A stretch of 64,000 bases of DNA from positions 310,001 to 374,000 of the forward strand of contig CAWJKG010000002.1 in assembly GCA_963843365.1 (NCBI GenBank), given 5' to 3'. The position numbers were made by a program, and so were the translations under genes. The notes under the pieces are model-generated. The model was not told the DNA's origin, made no database searches, and was given only the letters and a program-made list of their open reading frames with translations. This stretch comes from Bog-473 sp963843365. Lineage in GTDB: Bacteria > Actinomycetota > Acidimicrobiia > Acidimicrobiales > RAAP-2. This document shows, piece by piece, positions 10,214 to 19,092 of this stretch (positions within the stretch are counted from its first letter, which is position 1; the number at the start of each line of letters is the position of its first letter).

Positions 10214-11377
10214 TCAGTGGGCGTGAGGCATGCAGAGATCGTCGTACTCTGCGATCACGATCTCACCGGCGTCGGGTCCGCAGGCCGGGCAGGCCGGGTC
10301 CCGGCGCACCTTGAACGTGCGGAACGACTCCTCCAGCGCGTCGTAGGCGAGCAGCCGGCCGATCAGGGGGTCACCGAGACCGAGCAGCACCTTGATCGTC
10401 TCGACCGCCTGAATGGACCCGATGATGCCGGGCAGCACACCCAGTACACCGGCCTCCGAGCACGAGGGCGCCAACTCGGCCGGCGGCGGCTCGGGGATGA
10501 GGCAGCGGTAGCACGGGCCGTTGTAGGGGTCGAAGACGGTGACCTGGCCCTCGAAGCGGAAGATGGACCCGTGGATCACGGGGATGTGCTTGAGCAGCGA
10601 GGCGTCGTTGACGAGATAGCGCGTCGGGAAGTTGTCGGTCCCGTCGACGATGGCGTCGTACCCGTCGATGATGTCGAGGATGTTGTCCGCCCCGAGGCGC
10701 ACGTCGTAGGTGACGACGTTCACGTCGGGGTTCAGCGCCGTCAGCGTCTTCTTGGCCGAGTCGACCTTGCGGTCACCGACCCGGTCCATGTTGTGCAGAA
10801 TCTGCCGCTGCAGGTTGGACTCGTCGACCACGTCCATGTCGATGATGCCGATGGTGCCCACGCCGGCCGCAGCCAGGTAGAGCGCCGCCGGTGATCCGAG
10901 ACCACCGGCACCCAGCAGTAGCACCTTCGATCCCAGCAGCTTCAGTTGGCCGACCTCGCCCACCTCGGGGAGGAGCAGGTGCCGCTGATAGCGGTTCCGC
11001 TGCGCCGGCGTCAGCGTCTCGGGGGCCGCCCAGGGACGCCCGTCGTCCTTCCACTTGTTGAAGCCGCCCACCATCGACTGCACGTCGGTGTAGCCCAGGT
11101 CCCCCATGGTCTTGGCCGCGAAGGCCGAGCGCACGCCCCCGGCGCAGTAGACGACGACGGGCGCTTCCTTGTCCGGGAGCTTCCCCTCGACCTGGAATTC
11201 CAGGTGGCCGCGTGGCAGGTGGACGGCGCCGGGCAGGGCACCCTGCTCGTACTCGTCGGGCTCCCGGACGTCGAGGAAGGTCACGCCGCCGCCCTCGAGC
11301 AGGGCTTGCGCGTCGGCCTGCTCCACCTCGCGGATGGACGACTTGGCCTCGTTGAGCAGGTCTCGTGGAGTGGGCAC
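10214..11377 (-). CDS. Rhodanese-MoeB/ThiF sulfur-carrier adenylyltransferase
   Basis: The enzyme activates the C-terminus of a small sulfur carrier (MoaD, ThiS or CysO type) by adenylation and loads sulfur. Residues 1-115 are a rhodanese domain with active Cys78 in VVVYCAGGVRS. Residues 125-387 are an E1-like domain with the ATP loop GAGGLGS (156-162), the zinc pairs CYRC and CPAC, and the Cys in APSCSEAGVLG. Mycobacterial MoeZ has the two domains in the opposite order. The chosen start is the GTG at 11377 (VPTPRDLL); the frame stays open upstream but reads into the divergent nitroreductase gene. Confidence 0.85.
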   Translation of the reverse strand: MPTPRDLLNEAKSSIREVEQADAQALLEGGGVTFLDVREPDEYEQGALPGAVHLPRGHLEFQVEGKLPDKEAPVVVYCAGGVRSAFAAKTMGDLGYTDVQSMVGGFNKWKDDGRPWAAPETLTPAQRNRYQRHLLLPEVGEVGQLKLLGSKVLLLGAGGLGSPAALYLAAAGVGTIGIIDMDVVDESNLQRQILHNMDRVGDRKVDSAKKTLTALNPDVNVVTYDVRLGADNILDIIDGYDAIVDGTDNFPTRYLVNDASLLKHIPVIHGSIFRFEGQVTVFDPYNGPCYRCLIPEPPPAELAPSCSEAGVLGVLPGIIGSIQAVETIKVLLGLGDPLIGRLLAYDALEESFRTFKVRRDPACPACGPDAGEIVIAEYDDLCMPHAH

Positions 11378-11424
11378 TCGCAAACCTCCGGGTCGTACCG
11401 AACCGTCCCTACGGCCGGCATCGA

Positions 11425-11451
11425 ACCGTAAAACACTACCAGCGGGGTCAA
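11425..11451 (-). promoter_or_regulatory. Weak candidate promoter for the rhodanese-MoeB gene
   Basis: On the minus strand, TTGACC (11446-11451) is followed 15 bp later by TACGGT (11425-11430), about 50 bp upstream of the chosen GTG. The spacing is short and the -10 match is poor. It is the only such pair I noticed in the divergent gap to the nitroreductase. Confidence 0.25.
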
Positions 11452-11507
11452 CATTCCCGGCATGGTCCCCGGGAACCGCTCGGAGTCCGGTGGGAGACTC
11501 CCCGGCC

Positions 11508-12143
11508 ATGGAGCTGCACGAGGCCATCCGCCGTCGCACCATGGTCCGGAGCTTCTCGAGCGACCCGGTCGACGAGGGGACGCTGGAGGCGATCCTGGGG
11601 GCCGCCCTCCGATCCCCCACCGCCGGCAACACCGGGGGCACGGCCTGGGTCGTCCTCGAGGGCGCGGCGCAGACGGCGGCGTACTTCGACGCCACGACCG
11701 ACGCGTCGTGGCGAGCGGCGCACGCGGAGTGGAGCGAGGGCCTGCGGCGGGCTCCCCTGGTCCTCCTCTCCTACACCTCGCCCGAGGCCTACGTCGGCCG
11801 CTACGGCGAGCCTGACAAGGCAGCCTCGGGCCTCGGCGACAGCAGCGAGGCCTGGCCTGTCCCCTACTGGTACGGCGACGCCGCCTTCGGCGTGATGGCG
11901 CTCCTCCTGGCTGTCGTCGACGCCGGACTCGGGAGTTGTGTACTGGGGAACTTTCGGGGCGAGGAGGAGCTCGCCGGCGCATTGGGCGTGCCGCAGAGCT
12001 GGCGCCTCTTCTGCGCCGTCGTGGTCGGTCACCCCGACGGAGCGGGCCATCGCTCTCGCTCCCTCGATCGTCCCGCACCGGTCCCGTCAGAACGGATCCA
12101 CCGGGGCCGGTGGATCCATCGGGTGTTGGACCCGTCGGTATGA
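11508..12143 (+). CDS. Nitroreductase-family flavoprotein
   Basis: An FMN-dependent NAD(P)H oxidoreductase of 211 residues. The N-terminus shows the family signature ELHEAIRRRTMVRSFSSDPV and the FMN contacts RSPTAGNT. A middle WYGDAAFGVMALLLAVVDAGLGSCVLGNF helix-turn is typical. Most relatives end at an HRGRW motif. Here that motif is followed by nine more residues, and a perfect inverted repeat lies across these last codons. The gene is divergent from rhodanese-MoeB. The substrate is unknown. Confidence 0.85.
   Translation: MELHEAIRRRTMVRSFSSDPVDEGTLEAILGAALRSPTAGNTGGTAWVVLEGAAQTAAYFDATTDASWRAAHAEWSEGLRRAPLVLLSYTSPEAYVGRYGEPDKAASGLGDSSEAWPVPYWYGDAAFGVMALLLAVVDAGLGSCVLGNFRGEEELAGALGVPQSWRLFCAVVVGHPDGAGHRSRSLDRPAPVPSERIHRGRWIHRVLDPSV
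12094..12117. repeat. 24-bp perfect inverted repeat at the 3' end of the nitroreductase gene
   Basis: Arms GGATCCACCGG (12094-12104) and CCGGTGGATCC (12107-12117) are perfect reverse complements separated by two G. The repeat lies inside the last codons of the nitroreductase gene, about 100 bp before the methyltransferase start. No T-run follows. It may act as an RNA hairpin or a protein-binding site. Confidence 0.7.
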
Positions 12144-12219
12144 GAGAGTGTCCCGGCTCATCGAAGGCTGGGCCGGATTCGGCTGGACTGAGAAACCGCA
12201 AAAGGAGTCTTTGCGCACC

Positions 12220-12969
12220 GTGACCTTGTTCGATCCTGATCAGGACGCGAGCGAACTGGATCTCGACGCTCTGGGCACGCCCACGACCCCGCGCATCGAC
12301 TACACGAACAGTCAGCACCGTTGGCGGGGTGTTATCACCCGGTTCAACATCGCCGGCCGGCGCAAGTTCTACCAGGCCTTCATGGACTCCATGAATCCCA
12401 CGGCGGAGACCACCATCCTCGACGTGGGGGTGACCCCCGACCAGAGCGCAGCGGACTCCAACTATTTCGAGAAGTGGTACCCGCACACCCAGAGGCTCAC
12501 CGCCACCAGCATTGAGGACGCGGCGCATCTCGAGATCTCCCACCCAGGCCTCACCTTCGTGCAGACCTCGGGCGAATCGCTCCCCTTCGAAGACGGCCAG
12601 TTCGACATTGCATTCTCCACGGCGGTGGTCGAGCACGTCGGCGATCGCGCCAGTCAGCGCGCGTTCGTGCACGAGCTGCTCCGGGTATCGAAACGGTTCT
12701 TCATCACGACGCCGAACCGTTGGTACCCGGTCGAACTGCACACCTACTATCCCTTCTTCCACTGGCTTCCCCAACACGTCCACCAACGTGCCCTGCGCAT
12801 GGTCGGAAAGGAAGGGTGGTCCCACACCGAGAACCTCAACCTGCTCGACGCTCGTCAGCTGGCGGCGCTGTTCCCGGCCGGTACGGATCCCACCATCACG
12901 GGGATCAGGCTGTTCGGCATGCGGTCCAACTTGATCGCCTACGGCGTGTCGCCTTCCTCGGTTTCGTAA
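12220..12969 (+). CDS. Class I SAM-dependent methyltransferase
   Basis: A methyltransferase of about 249 residues, with a somewhat degenerate motif I (TTILDVGVTPDQ) and the typical late motif FDIAFSTAVVEHVGD followed by ELLRVSKRFFITTPN. The ending, with WLPQHVHQRALRMVG and a long aromatic middle, resembles methyltransferases of surface-glycan loci. An AAAGGAG box at 12201-12207 precedes both an in-frame TTG (12211, spacing 3) and the GTG chosen here (spacing 12). The gene converges on a membrane glycosyltransferase, which fits a role in glycan modification, by inference only. Confidence 0.75.
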   Translation: MTLFDPDQDASELDLDALGTPTTPRIDYTNSQHRWRGVITRFNIAGRRKFYQAFMDSMNPTAETTILDVGVTPDQSAADSNYFEKWYPHTQRLTATSIEDAAHLEISHPGLTFVQTSGESLPFEDGQFDIAFSTAVVEHVGDRASQRAFVHELLRVSKRFFITTPNRWYPVELHTYYPFFHWLPQHVHQRALRMVGKEGWSHTENLNLLDARQLAALFPAGTDPTITGIRLFGMRSNLIAYGVSPSSVS

Positions 12970-13050
12970 GACCGCACTCCCGGCGTCGGGGGCATGCGGA
13001 CTCGACGGCGGCCGGTGCCGCCCGCATCCACCGGGAACGTTGGTGCGTCC

Positions 13051-13070
13051 TCACCCGAGCGCCCGGGTGA
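13051..13070. terminator. Hairpin between convergent genes, possible bidirectional terminator
   Basis: TCACCCG (13051-13057) pairs perfectly with CGGGTGA (13064-13070) around a six-base loop. It lies in the 114-bp gap where the methyltransferase and glycosyltransferase genes converge. No T-run follows, as is common for actinobacterial hairpins. Confidence 0.4.
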
Positions 13071-13083
13071 TGGTGCGCTCCGG

Positions 13084-14922
13084 CTACGTCGGGGCCCCGT
13101 GTCCCGAGCACGACATCGACTCGAGAAGGCCGCTTCCCGTGTAGGTCACTTGCTTGAATTGCACGCAGCCCGCGCCGGCGGCGGCGTCGTGCATGTCCGC
13201 CTCGATCTCCTGGTACGTCGTCCCGAAGGGCACGTAGAGGAAGAGGAGCCGAGGGTGGACGCGTCGGACCATGCGTGTGATCGACGGCGAACCGTGCGTC
13301 AGGGGGAACACCGCCCGGTCACGCCCGATCTGGTGGCCCGTGTGTGACAACGCGCCCGAGTATTCGTACTGGTAGTACTGCCAACTCTGCTCGGCCATGA
13401 TGCCGACGACGACGAGGGCGGTGTCGCTCTTCGCCTGCTCCTTCACCGACGCCACGGCTGAGGGAATCAGGATCCCGTACGCCCCGGAGGGCACGGATTT
13501 CCGAACCTGCCAGTAGGACCCCGCCTCGTACGTCGCCGCCATTGCGACCACGACGAGGATGACGAGAGCCAGAGACGCGGCGACGACGGGGGGGACGAAG
13601 CGGGAAGGACCGGCCCGGTCCGGACGGGCCCGGATCCGCCCGATGAGGAACGTGGCCGCGCCCGCCGCCCCGATGCCCGCCACCAGCACGAGCAGGGGCA
13701 CGAGGTAGAAGTTCGTGCGGACGAAGCCGAAGGGCCAGTAACGGACGTAGGAGGCGATCAGCGTCAGCACGAGGGAACCGCCGATGCCGACGAGCAGCGC
13801 GCGGCCCCGCGGCGACCGGGCGGCCACGACGACCCCGAGGCAGAACAGCACGCCGAAGGCGACGGAGAGGATCCACGAATAGCGCGGGCTGAGCAGCACC
13901 GGCAGGTAGGGAACGTCCGATCCGGTGAACGTCCCCGTGACGAAGCCGCGCAGACCGTCCCACACGAAGGCGATCTGGTTCCCGACGCCATTGTGCGGCA
14001 GGAAGTTGACGTCCCAGTAGTCGCTCTTGGTGAGGGCGTTCTGCGGGCGGATGAACAGCTCGAGGTGGAGCACCGCGATCAGTCCGGCGCCCGCCGCCCC
14101 GATCGTCTGTGGCCGGAGGGCCCGGGCGCGCAGCGCGCGCAGCGTGTCCAACAACAGGATCGGGGCCGCCACGAAGACGGCCGGTGTGCTGAAGACACAG
14201 GCCAACCCGACGCCCGCGTACGCCAGGTAGATCCGCGGGCTGCGCCACTGTGACGCGTCCACGTCGCCGGCGATCTCGTGCAGGAGGACGATCGCCACGA
14301 CGGCCGCCGCGTCGATCTCGTACTCCGAGAGCTGCACGGCATAAATGAAGAGGGTGCCGGTCAGTCCCCCGACGAGCGCCACGACGAGGGCGGCCCCGAG
14401 CGGCATCCACCGGCGGGCCAGGAACAGCAGGAGGACGCAGCCGAGCGGGAGGAAGAGCGCGGTCGGAAGCCGCAGCACCAGCTCCGTGCTGCCGAACAGC
14501 GACGCGGCCGCCCGCTCCAGGAAGAACCAGCCCGCCGTGAACGGCCCGCCGTCACCCTTGAGGCCGGCCCACCAGTTGCCCGGCAGCGAGATGTAGTAGG
14601 CCCGCCATTGCTCGTTGTACCAGAACGTGACGGTGAGGTTCTGCCAGAGCGACAGCAACATGGCGGTGGGGACTCCGGCCGCGACCACCACGGCGGCCGC
14701 CAGGAAGAGGCGCGCCCGCCGGCCCGCGGCCCGCTGCCGCCGCAACTCCCGCCGCCCGGGCGGAGGCGGCGGCCGCGGGAGATCCTCGAGTGGCTCGAGA
14801 GGTTCGAGTCGGGGACGGGCGGCGAGTTCGGCGGTCGTGTCGTTCGGCAATGGGATTCTTTCCACTGGTGGGCAGACGCGGCCTCGGCCCCGAAGGCATT
14901 CTCGCAGAGCCTGCAACGTCAA
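13084..14922 (-). CDS. GT-C / GT39-like polytopic membrane glycosyltransferase
   Basis: A 612-residue membrane protein with a Pro/Arg-rich cytosolic N-terminus (about 75 residues) and about ten hydrophobic helices, for example LFLAAAVVVAAGVPTAMLLS and LGAALVVALVGGLTGTLFIY. It ends in a soluble domain. The first outer loop carries WYNEQWRAYYIS, at the place where GT-C enzymes hold their catalytic acidic residue. Such enzymes move sugars from polyprenyl-phosphate donors to proteins or glycans. The TTG at 14922 has a GGAG box six bases ahead; the GTG at 14865 is an alternative. No exact donor or acceptor can be named. Confidence 0.7.
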   Translation of the reverse strand: MTLQALRECLRGRGRVCPPVERIPLPNDTTAELAARPRLEPLEPLEDLPRPPPPPGRRELRRQRAAGRRARLFLAAAVVVAAGVPTAMLLSLWQNLTVTFWYNEQWRAYYISLPGNWWAGLKGDGGPFTAGWFFLERAAASLFGSTELVLRLPTALFLPLGCVLLLFLARRWMPLGAALVVALVGGLTGTLFIYAVQLSEYEIDAAAVVAIVLLHEIAGDVDASQWRSPRIYLAYAGVGLACVFSTPAVFVAAPILLLDTLRALRARALRPQTIGAAGAGLIAVLHLELFIRPQNALTKSDYWDVNFLPHNGVGNQIAFVWDGLRGFVTGTFTGSDVPYLPVLLSPRYSWILSVAFGVLFCLGVVVAARSPRGRALLVGIGGSLVLTLIASYVRYWPFGFVRTNFYLVPLLVLVAGIGAAGAATFLIGRIRARPDRAGPSRFVPPVVAASLALVILVVVAMAATYEAGSYWQVRKSVPSGAYGILIPSAVASVKEQAKSDTALVVVGIMAEQSWQYYQYEYSGALSHTGHQIGRDRAVFPLTHGSPSITRMVRRVHPRLLFLYVPFGTTYQEIEADMHDAAAGAGCVQFKQVTYTGSGLLESMSCSGHGAPT

Positions 14923-14965
14923 TGGCGGCTCCAGGCCGTGCGGGTTTCCGGCCGGGCCGGAGCTC

Positions 14966-15517
14966 TCAGTCTCCCTGTTTGGACAGGACGTGCTCGGTGC
15001 CCTCCTGCCAGCGGGCCATGGCCCACAGCAGGTCAGAGAGCCGGTTGAGGTAGGCCACCACCAGTGAGCCCTCCCCCACGGGCTCGGCCACGGCCAGGCG
15101 CTCGGCCCGGCGCACGACGGTGCGGGCCAGATCGAGCGCGGCGGCCACCCGGTTCTCGCCGGGCACGGTGAAGTCGGCCGGCATGTCGAAGCGCCCCAGG
15201 AGGTCGTCGATGCCGGTCTCCAGCGCCGCCACCATGTCCGGCGTCACCAGGCTGGACCCCGCCTGGAGCTTCGAGCGGTTCTCCGGGGCGGTGGCCACCT
15301 CCGCCATCAGGACGTACAGCGCGCGGGCCAGGGTGACGAGGCGGTCGTTGACCTCGGTCCCCGCCGGCGTCTCGGCCCGGGCCACGCCGATGGCGGCCTG
15401 CGCCTCGTCCACCAGTCCGTTGAGCTCGATCCGCCACGAATTCTTGGGCACCCGGCCGCCGTAGAGCAGGCCCGTGGTCCCGTCGTCGCCCCGCTTGGTG
15501 TAGATCCGTGGCGCCAT
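14966..15517 (-). CDS. Cob(I)alamin adenosyltransferase, PduO/MMAB type
   Basis: Makes adenosylcobalamin from ATP and cob(I)alamin. The 183-residue protein has the family's N-terminal ATP loop (YTKRGDDGTTGLLYGG), then TELNGLVDE-type and LDLARTVVRRAERLAV helices with the conserved Arg residues, and the end YLNRLSDLLWAMAR. It is divergent from metH with only 62 bp between. Its product is the cofactor needed by the methylmalonyl-CoA mutase at 3834-5444. Confidence 0.93.
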   Translation of the reverse strand: MAPRIYTKRGDDGTTGLLYGGRVPKNSWRIELNGLVDEAQAAIGVARAETPAGTEVNDRLVTLARALYVLMAEVATAPENRSKLQAGSSLVTPDMVAALETGIDDLLGRFDMPADFTVPGENRVAAALDLARTVVRRAERLAVAEPVGEGSLVVAYLNRLSDLLWAMARWQEGTEHVLSKQGD

Positions 15518-15579
15518 GGGGCCTCCAATCTACCGGCACCTGTTCGGGGGGCCAGGGGGGCCGCCGGTATCCTGTGCGG

Positions 15580-18500
15580 GTGGCAATCTCCTCCCCTGAG
15601 CTGCTCGGTCGGCTGCATCCGTCCGCCTCCACCTACCTGCAGGCGCTGCGCGAGCGCGTCGTGATCTTCGACGGGGCCATGGGGACGAACCTCCAACTGC
15701 TCGGCCTCGATGCCGACGACTTCGGCGGCCCGGAGCTCGAGGGGTGCAACGAATGGCTCGTGGAGACCCGGCCCGACGTCGTGGCTCAGGTGCACCGTTC
15801 CTTCTACGAGGTCGGGTGCGACGTGGTGGAGACCGACACCTTCGGGTCGACCTCGGTCGTGCTGGCCGAGTACGGGCTGGCCGACCAGGCCCGCGACCTG
15901 ACCCGCCGCGCCGCCGAGCTGGCCTGCGCCGTCCGGGACGAGTTCTCGACGCCCGAGCGGCCGCGCTGGGTGGCGGGCTCCATGGGGCCGGGCACCAAGT
16001 TCCCCACGCTCGGGCACATTTCGTACGCCGACTTCCGCGACGCCTACGAGGAGCAGGCGCTCGGGCTGCTGGAGGGCGGCGTGGACCTGCTGCTCATCGA
16101 GACCCAGTTCGACCTGCTCTCCATCAAGGCCGCGGTCAACGGGGCGCGGCGCGCCATGGTGGCGCTGGACCGGTACGTCCCGCTGCAGGCCCAGGTGACG
16201 ATCGAGCTGACGGGCCGCATGCTGCCGGGCACCGAGATCGGCGCCGCCCTGACCGTGCTCGACGCCATGCAGGTCGACGTGGTGGGCCTCAACTGCGCCA
16301 CCGGCCCGGTGGAGATGAGCGAGGCACTCCGGCACCTTTCGGGGGCCAGCCGCGTCCCCATCGCCTGCGTCCCCAATGCGGGCCTCCCTTCGGTGGTCGA
16401 CGGCAACATGCACTACGACCTCACGCCCGAGGACCTGGCGGAGCACCTGCACCGCTTCGTGACCGAGTTCGGCGTGACCGCGGTCGGCGGGTGCTGCGGC
16501 ACCACCCCGGCCCACCTGGCCGCCGTCGTGGCGCGCTGCGCCGGCGCCACCCCGGCCACGCGCAACCCGGTGCACGAGCCCGCCGCCGCCTCCATCTACA
16601 CCTCCGTCCCGTTCGCGCAGGACTCGTCGTACCTGGCCGTGGGCGAGCGGACCAACGCCAACGGCTCCAAGGCCTTCCGCGAGGCGATGCTCGACGGCGA
16701 CTGGGACACCTGCGTCGGCATGGCGCGGGACCAGGTGAAGGAGGGCTCGCACCTCATTGACGTCTGCGTGGACTACACCGGAGCCGACGGGGTCTCCGAC
16801 ATGCACGAGATCGCCAGCCGCTTCTGCACGCAGTCGAGCGTGCCGCTCATGGTCGACTCGACCGAGGGTCCCGTGGCCCGGGCCGCACTGGAATGGCTGG
16901 GCGGGCGGCCCATCCTCAACTCGGTCAACCTCGAAGAGGGCGACGAGCCCGGCACGCGGCTCGACACCTTCCTGCGCCTCGCCCGGGAGTTCGGGGCCGC
17001 CGTCGTCTGCACCTGCATCGACGAGGAGGGCCAGGCGCGCACGCGCGAGTGGAAGCTGCGGGCGGCCCGCAACATCCGCGACATCGCGGTGGAGCGCTAC
17101 GGCCTGGAGCCCGAGGACCTCCTGTTCGACCCGCTCGCCCTGCCGCTCTCGACCGGCATGGAGGAGAGCCGGGGGGACGGGATCGAGACCATTGAGGGCA
17201 TCCGGGCCATTAAGGCGGAGCTGCCCGGCGTGTCGACCGTGCTGGGCCTGTCCAACGTGTCCTTCGGCCTCAACCCGGCGGCGCGCCAGGTGCTCAACTC
17301 GGTCTTCCTGCACGAGTGCGTGGAGGCCGGCCTCGACTCGGCCATCGTCCACGCGTCCAAGATCCTCCCGCTGTCGCGCATTGACGAGCGGGCCAGGGAG
17401 GTCTGCCTCGACCTCGTGTACAACCGCCGTACCGACGACTACGACCCCCTGCAGGAGCTGCTGTCGATGTTCGAGGGCGTCAAGGCCTCGTCCGGCGCGA
17501 CCGAGGACCACAGCGACTGGCCGGTCGACCGGCGCCTGTCGCAGCGCATCATCGACGGCAACCGCAACGGGCTGGAGCTCGACCTCACCGAGGCCCTCGA
17601 ATCGGGCACCGGCGCGTTGGCCATCGTCAACGACATCCTCCTCGAGGGCATGAAGGTCGTCGGCGAGCGTTTCGCCTCGGGCGAAATGCAGCTGCCCTTC
17701 GTCCTGCAGTCGGCCGAGACGATGAAGAGTGCGGTCGCCTTCCTGGAGCCCCACATGGAGAAGACGGACCAGGGGGGCAAGGGCACCGTCGTCCTGGCCA
17801 CCGTCAAGGGCGACGTGCACGACATCGGCAAGAACCTGGTCGACATCATTCTGACCAACAACGGCTACGAGGTGGTCAACCTCGGGATCAAAATCGGCAT
17901 CAACGAGATGGTCAGTGCCGTCGAGGAGCACAAGGCCGATGCCATCGGCATGAGCGGCTTGCTGGTGAAGTCGACGCTGATCATGCGCGAGAACCTGGTC
18001 GAGCTGAACGACCGGTCGCTGTCGGACATCCCGGTGCTGCTGGGCGGGGCCGCCCTGACCCGCACCTACGTCGAGCGGGACCTGCGCGAGGTCTACGACG
18101 GGCGCCTCTTCTACGGGCGCGACGCCTTCGAGGGTCTGCGCACCATGGACCGCCTGGTCGAGCTGAAGAAGAACGGCGAGGACGATCCCCTGTTCGGGCG
18201 CGAGATCTCCGAGCGCAACGTCCCGCGCCGCAGCCGGCTGGACGAGCAGGACCCGAGTCCCGTCGAGGGGCAGCCCGCCCGGGCCGACGTAGCGGCGGAC
18301 AACCGGCTCTTCACGCCGCCCTTCGTCGGCTCACGGGTCGCCGTCGGCATCCCCCTCGACGAGGTGGCCGAATACCTCAACCTGACCGCCCTCTTCCGCA
18401 ACCAGTGGGGCTTCCGGCCCGAGAACGGCGAGAACGACGCCGAGTTCAAGGACCGGGTGAAGGGGACGCTGCGCGAGCAGCTGGGCAGGGCCAAGGAGGC

Positions 18501-19092
18501 CGACCTGCTGGTGCCGTCCGTCGCCTACGGGCACTTCGCGGCGAACGCCGAGGGCAACGACCTCGTCATCTGGAAGGACGAGTCGCGCTCCTCGGAGTGG
18601 ATGCGCTTCACCTTCCCGCGCCAGCGCAAGGAGCCCTGGCTGTGCATCGCGGACTTCTTCCGCCCGAGCGAGTCGGGCGACGAGGACTTCGCCAGCTTCA
18701 TGCTCTGCACCATCGGCGCCCGGGCCTCGGAGGAGACGGCGCGGCTGTTCGCCGAGAACCACTACCAGGAGTACCTCTTCCTGCACGGCCTCAGCGTCGA
18801 GATGGCCGAGGCCACGGCCGAGTACTGGCACCGCCGGATCCGCGAGGAGCTCGGGTTCGCCGACGAGGACGGGCCCACGCTGACCGGGCTGTTCAAGCAG
18901 CAGTACCGGGGCGGCCGCTACTCGTGGGGCTACCCGGCCTGCCCCGACCTCACGGACAACGCCAAGGTCGTGGAGCTGCTCGGCGGGGACCGTGTCGGCG
19001 TGACGGTGAGCGAGGGGTTCCAGCTCAACCCCGAGCAGACGACCGACGCCATCATCTGCCACCACCCCGAGGCCAAGTACTTCATCGCGTGA
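15580..19092 (+). CDS. metH: Cobalamin-dependent methionine synthase
   Basis: Transfers the methyl group of methyltetrahydrofolate to homocysteine through methylcobalamin. The 1170-residue protein has all four modules. They are the homocysteine domain (about 20-330, zinc ligands in GLNCATG and GGCCGT at Cys305-306), the pterin-binding domain (about 345-630), the cap and B12 domains (DVHDIGKN, axial His747), and the C-terminal reactivation domain that binds SAM (RYSWGYPACPD). The GTG at 15580 is chosen because the homocysteine domain begins right after it. The frame is intact over 3.5 kb, unlike many neighbours. The stop overlaps the next gene by GTGA. Confidence 0.97.
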   Translation: MAISSPELLGRLHPSASTYLQALRERVVIFDGAMGTNLQLLGLDADDFGGPELEGCNEWLVETRPDVVAQVHRSFYEVGCDVVETDTFGSTSVVLAEYGLADQARDLTRRAAELACAVRDEFSTPERPRWVAGSMGPGTKFPTLGHISYADFRDAYEEQALGLLEGGVDLLLIETQFDLLSIKAAVNGARRAMVALDRYVPLQAQVTIELTGRMLPGTEIGAALTVLDAMQVDVVGLNCATGPVEMSEALRHLSGASRVPIACVPNAGLPSVVDGNMHYDLTPEDLAEHLHRFVTEFGVTAVGGCCGTTPAHLAAVVARCAGATPATRNPVHEPAAASIYTSVPFAQDSSYLAVGERTNANGSKAFREAMLDGDWDTCVGMARDQVKEGSHLIDVCVDYTGADGVSDMHEIASRFCTQSSVPLMVDSTEGPVARAALEWLGGRPILNSVNLEEGDEPGTRLDTFLRLAREFGAAVVCTCIDEEGQARTREWKLRAARNIRDIAVERYGLEPEDLLFDPLALPLSTGMEESRGDGIETIEGIRAIKAELPGVSTVLGLSNVSFGLNPAARQVLNSVFLHECVEAGLDSAIVHASKILPLSRIDERAREVCLDLVYNRRTDDYDPLQELLSMFEGVKASSGATEDHSDWPVDRRLSQRIIDGNRNGLELDLTEALESGTGALAIVNDILLEGMKVVGERFASGEMQLPFVLQSAETMKSAVAFLEPHMEKTDQGGKGTVVLATVKGDVHDIGKNLVDIILTNNGYEVVNLGIKIGINEMVSAVEEHKADAIGMSGLLVKSTLIMRENLVELNDRSLSDIPVLLGGAALTRTYVERDLREVYDGRLFYGRDAFEGLRTMDRLVELKKNGEDDPLFGREISERNVPRRSRLDEQDPSPVEGQPARADVAADNRLFTPPFVGSRVAVGIPLDEVAEYLNLTALFRNQWGFRPENGENDAEFKDRVKGTLREQLGRAKEADLLVPSVAYGHFAANAEGNDLVIWKDESRSSEWMRFTFPRQRKEPWLCIADFFRPSESGDEDFASFMLCTIGARASEETARLFAENHYQEYLFLHGLSVEMAEATAEYWHRRIREELGFADEDGPTLTGLFKQQYRGGRYSWGYPACPDLTDNAKVVELLGGDRVGVTVSEGFQLNPEQTTDAIICHHPEAKYFIA

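Noticed and set aside
15518..15579. A cobalamin riboswitch before metH
   Set aside because: The gap is only 62 bp and has no B12-box-like sequence.
15307..17931. An open frame of nearly 900 codons antisense to metH
   Set aside because: The Ala/Val/Arg/Gly-rich product has no domain, and metH on the other strand is unmistakable. Long antisense frames are expected at this GC content.
15580..19092. ATT codons that seemed to lie mostly before G, hinting at a sequence bias or systematic base-call error
   Set aside because: ATC before G is also frequent, and I did not count all codons. There is no firm signal.
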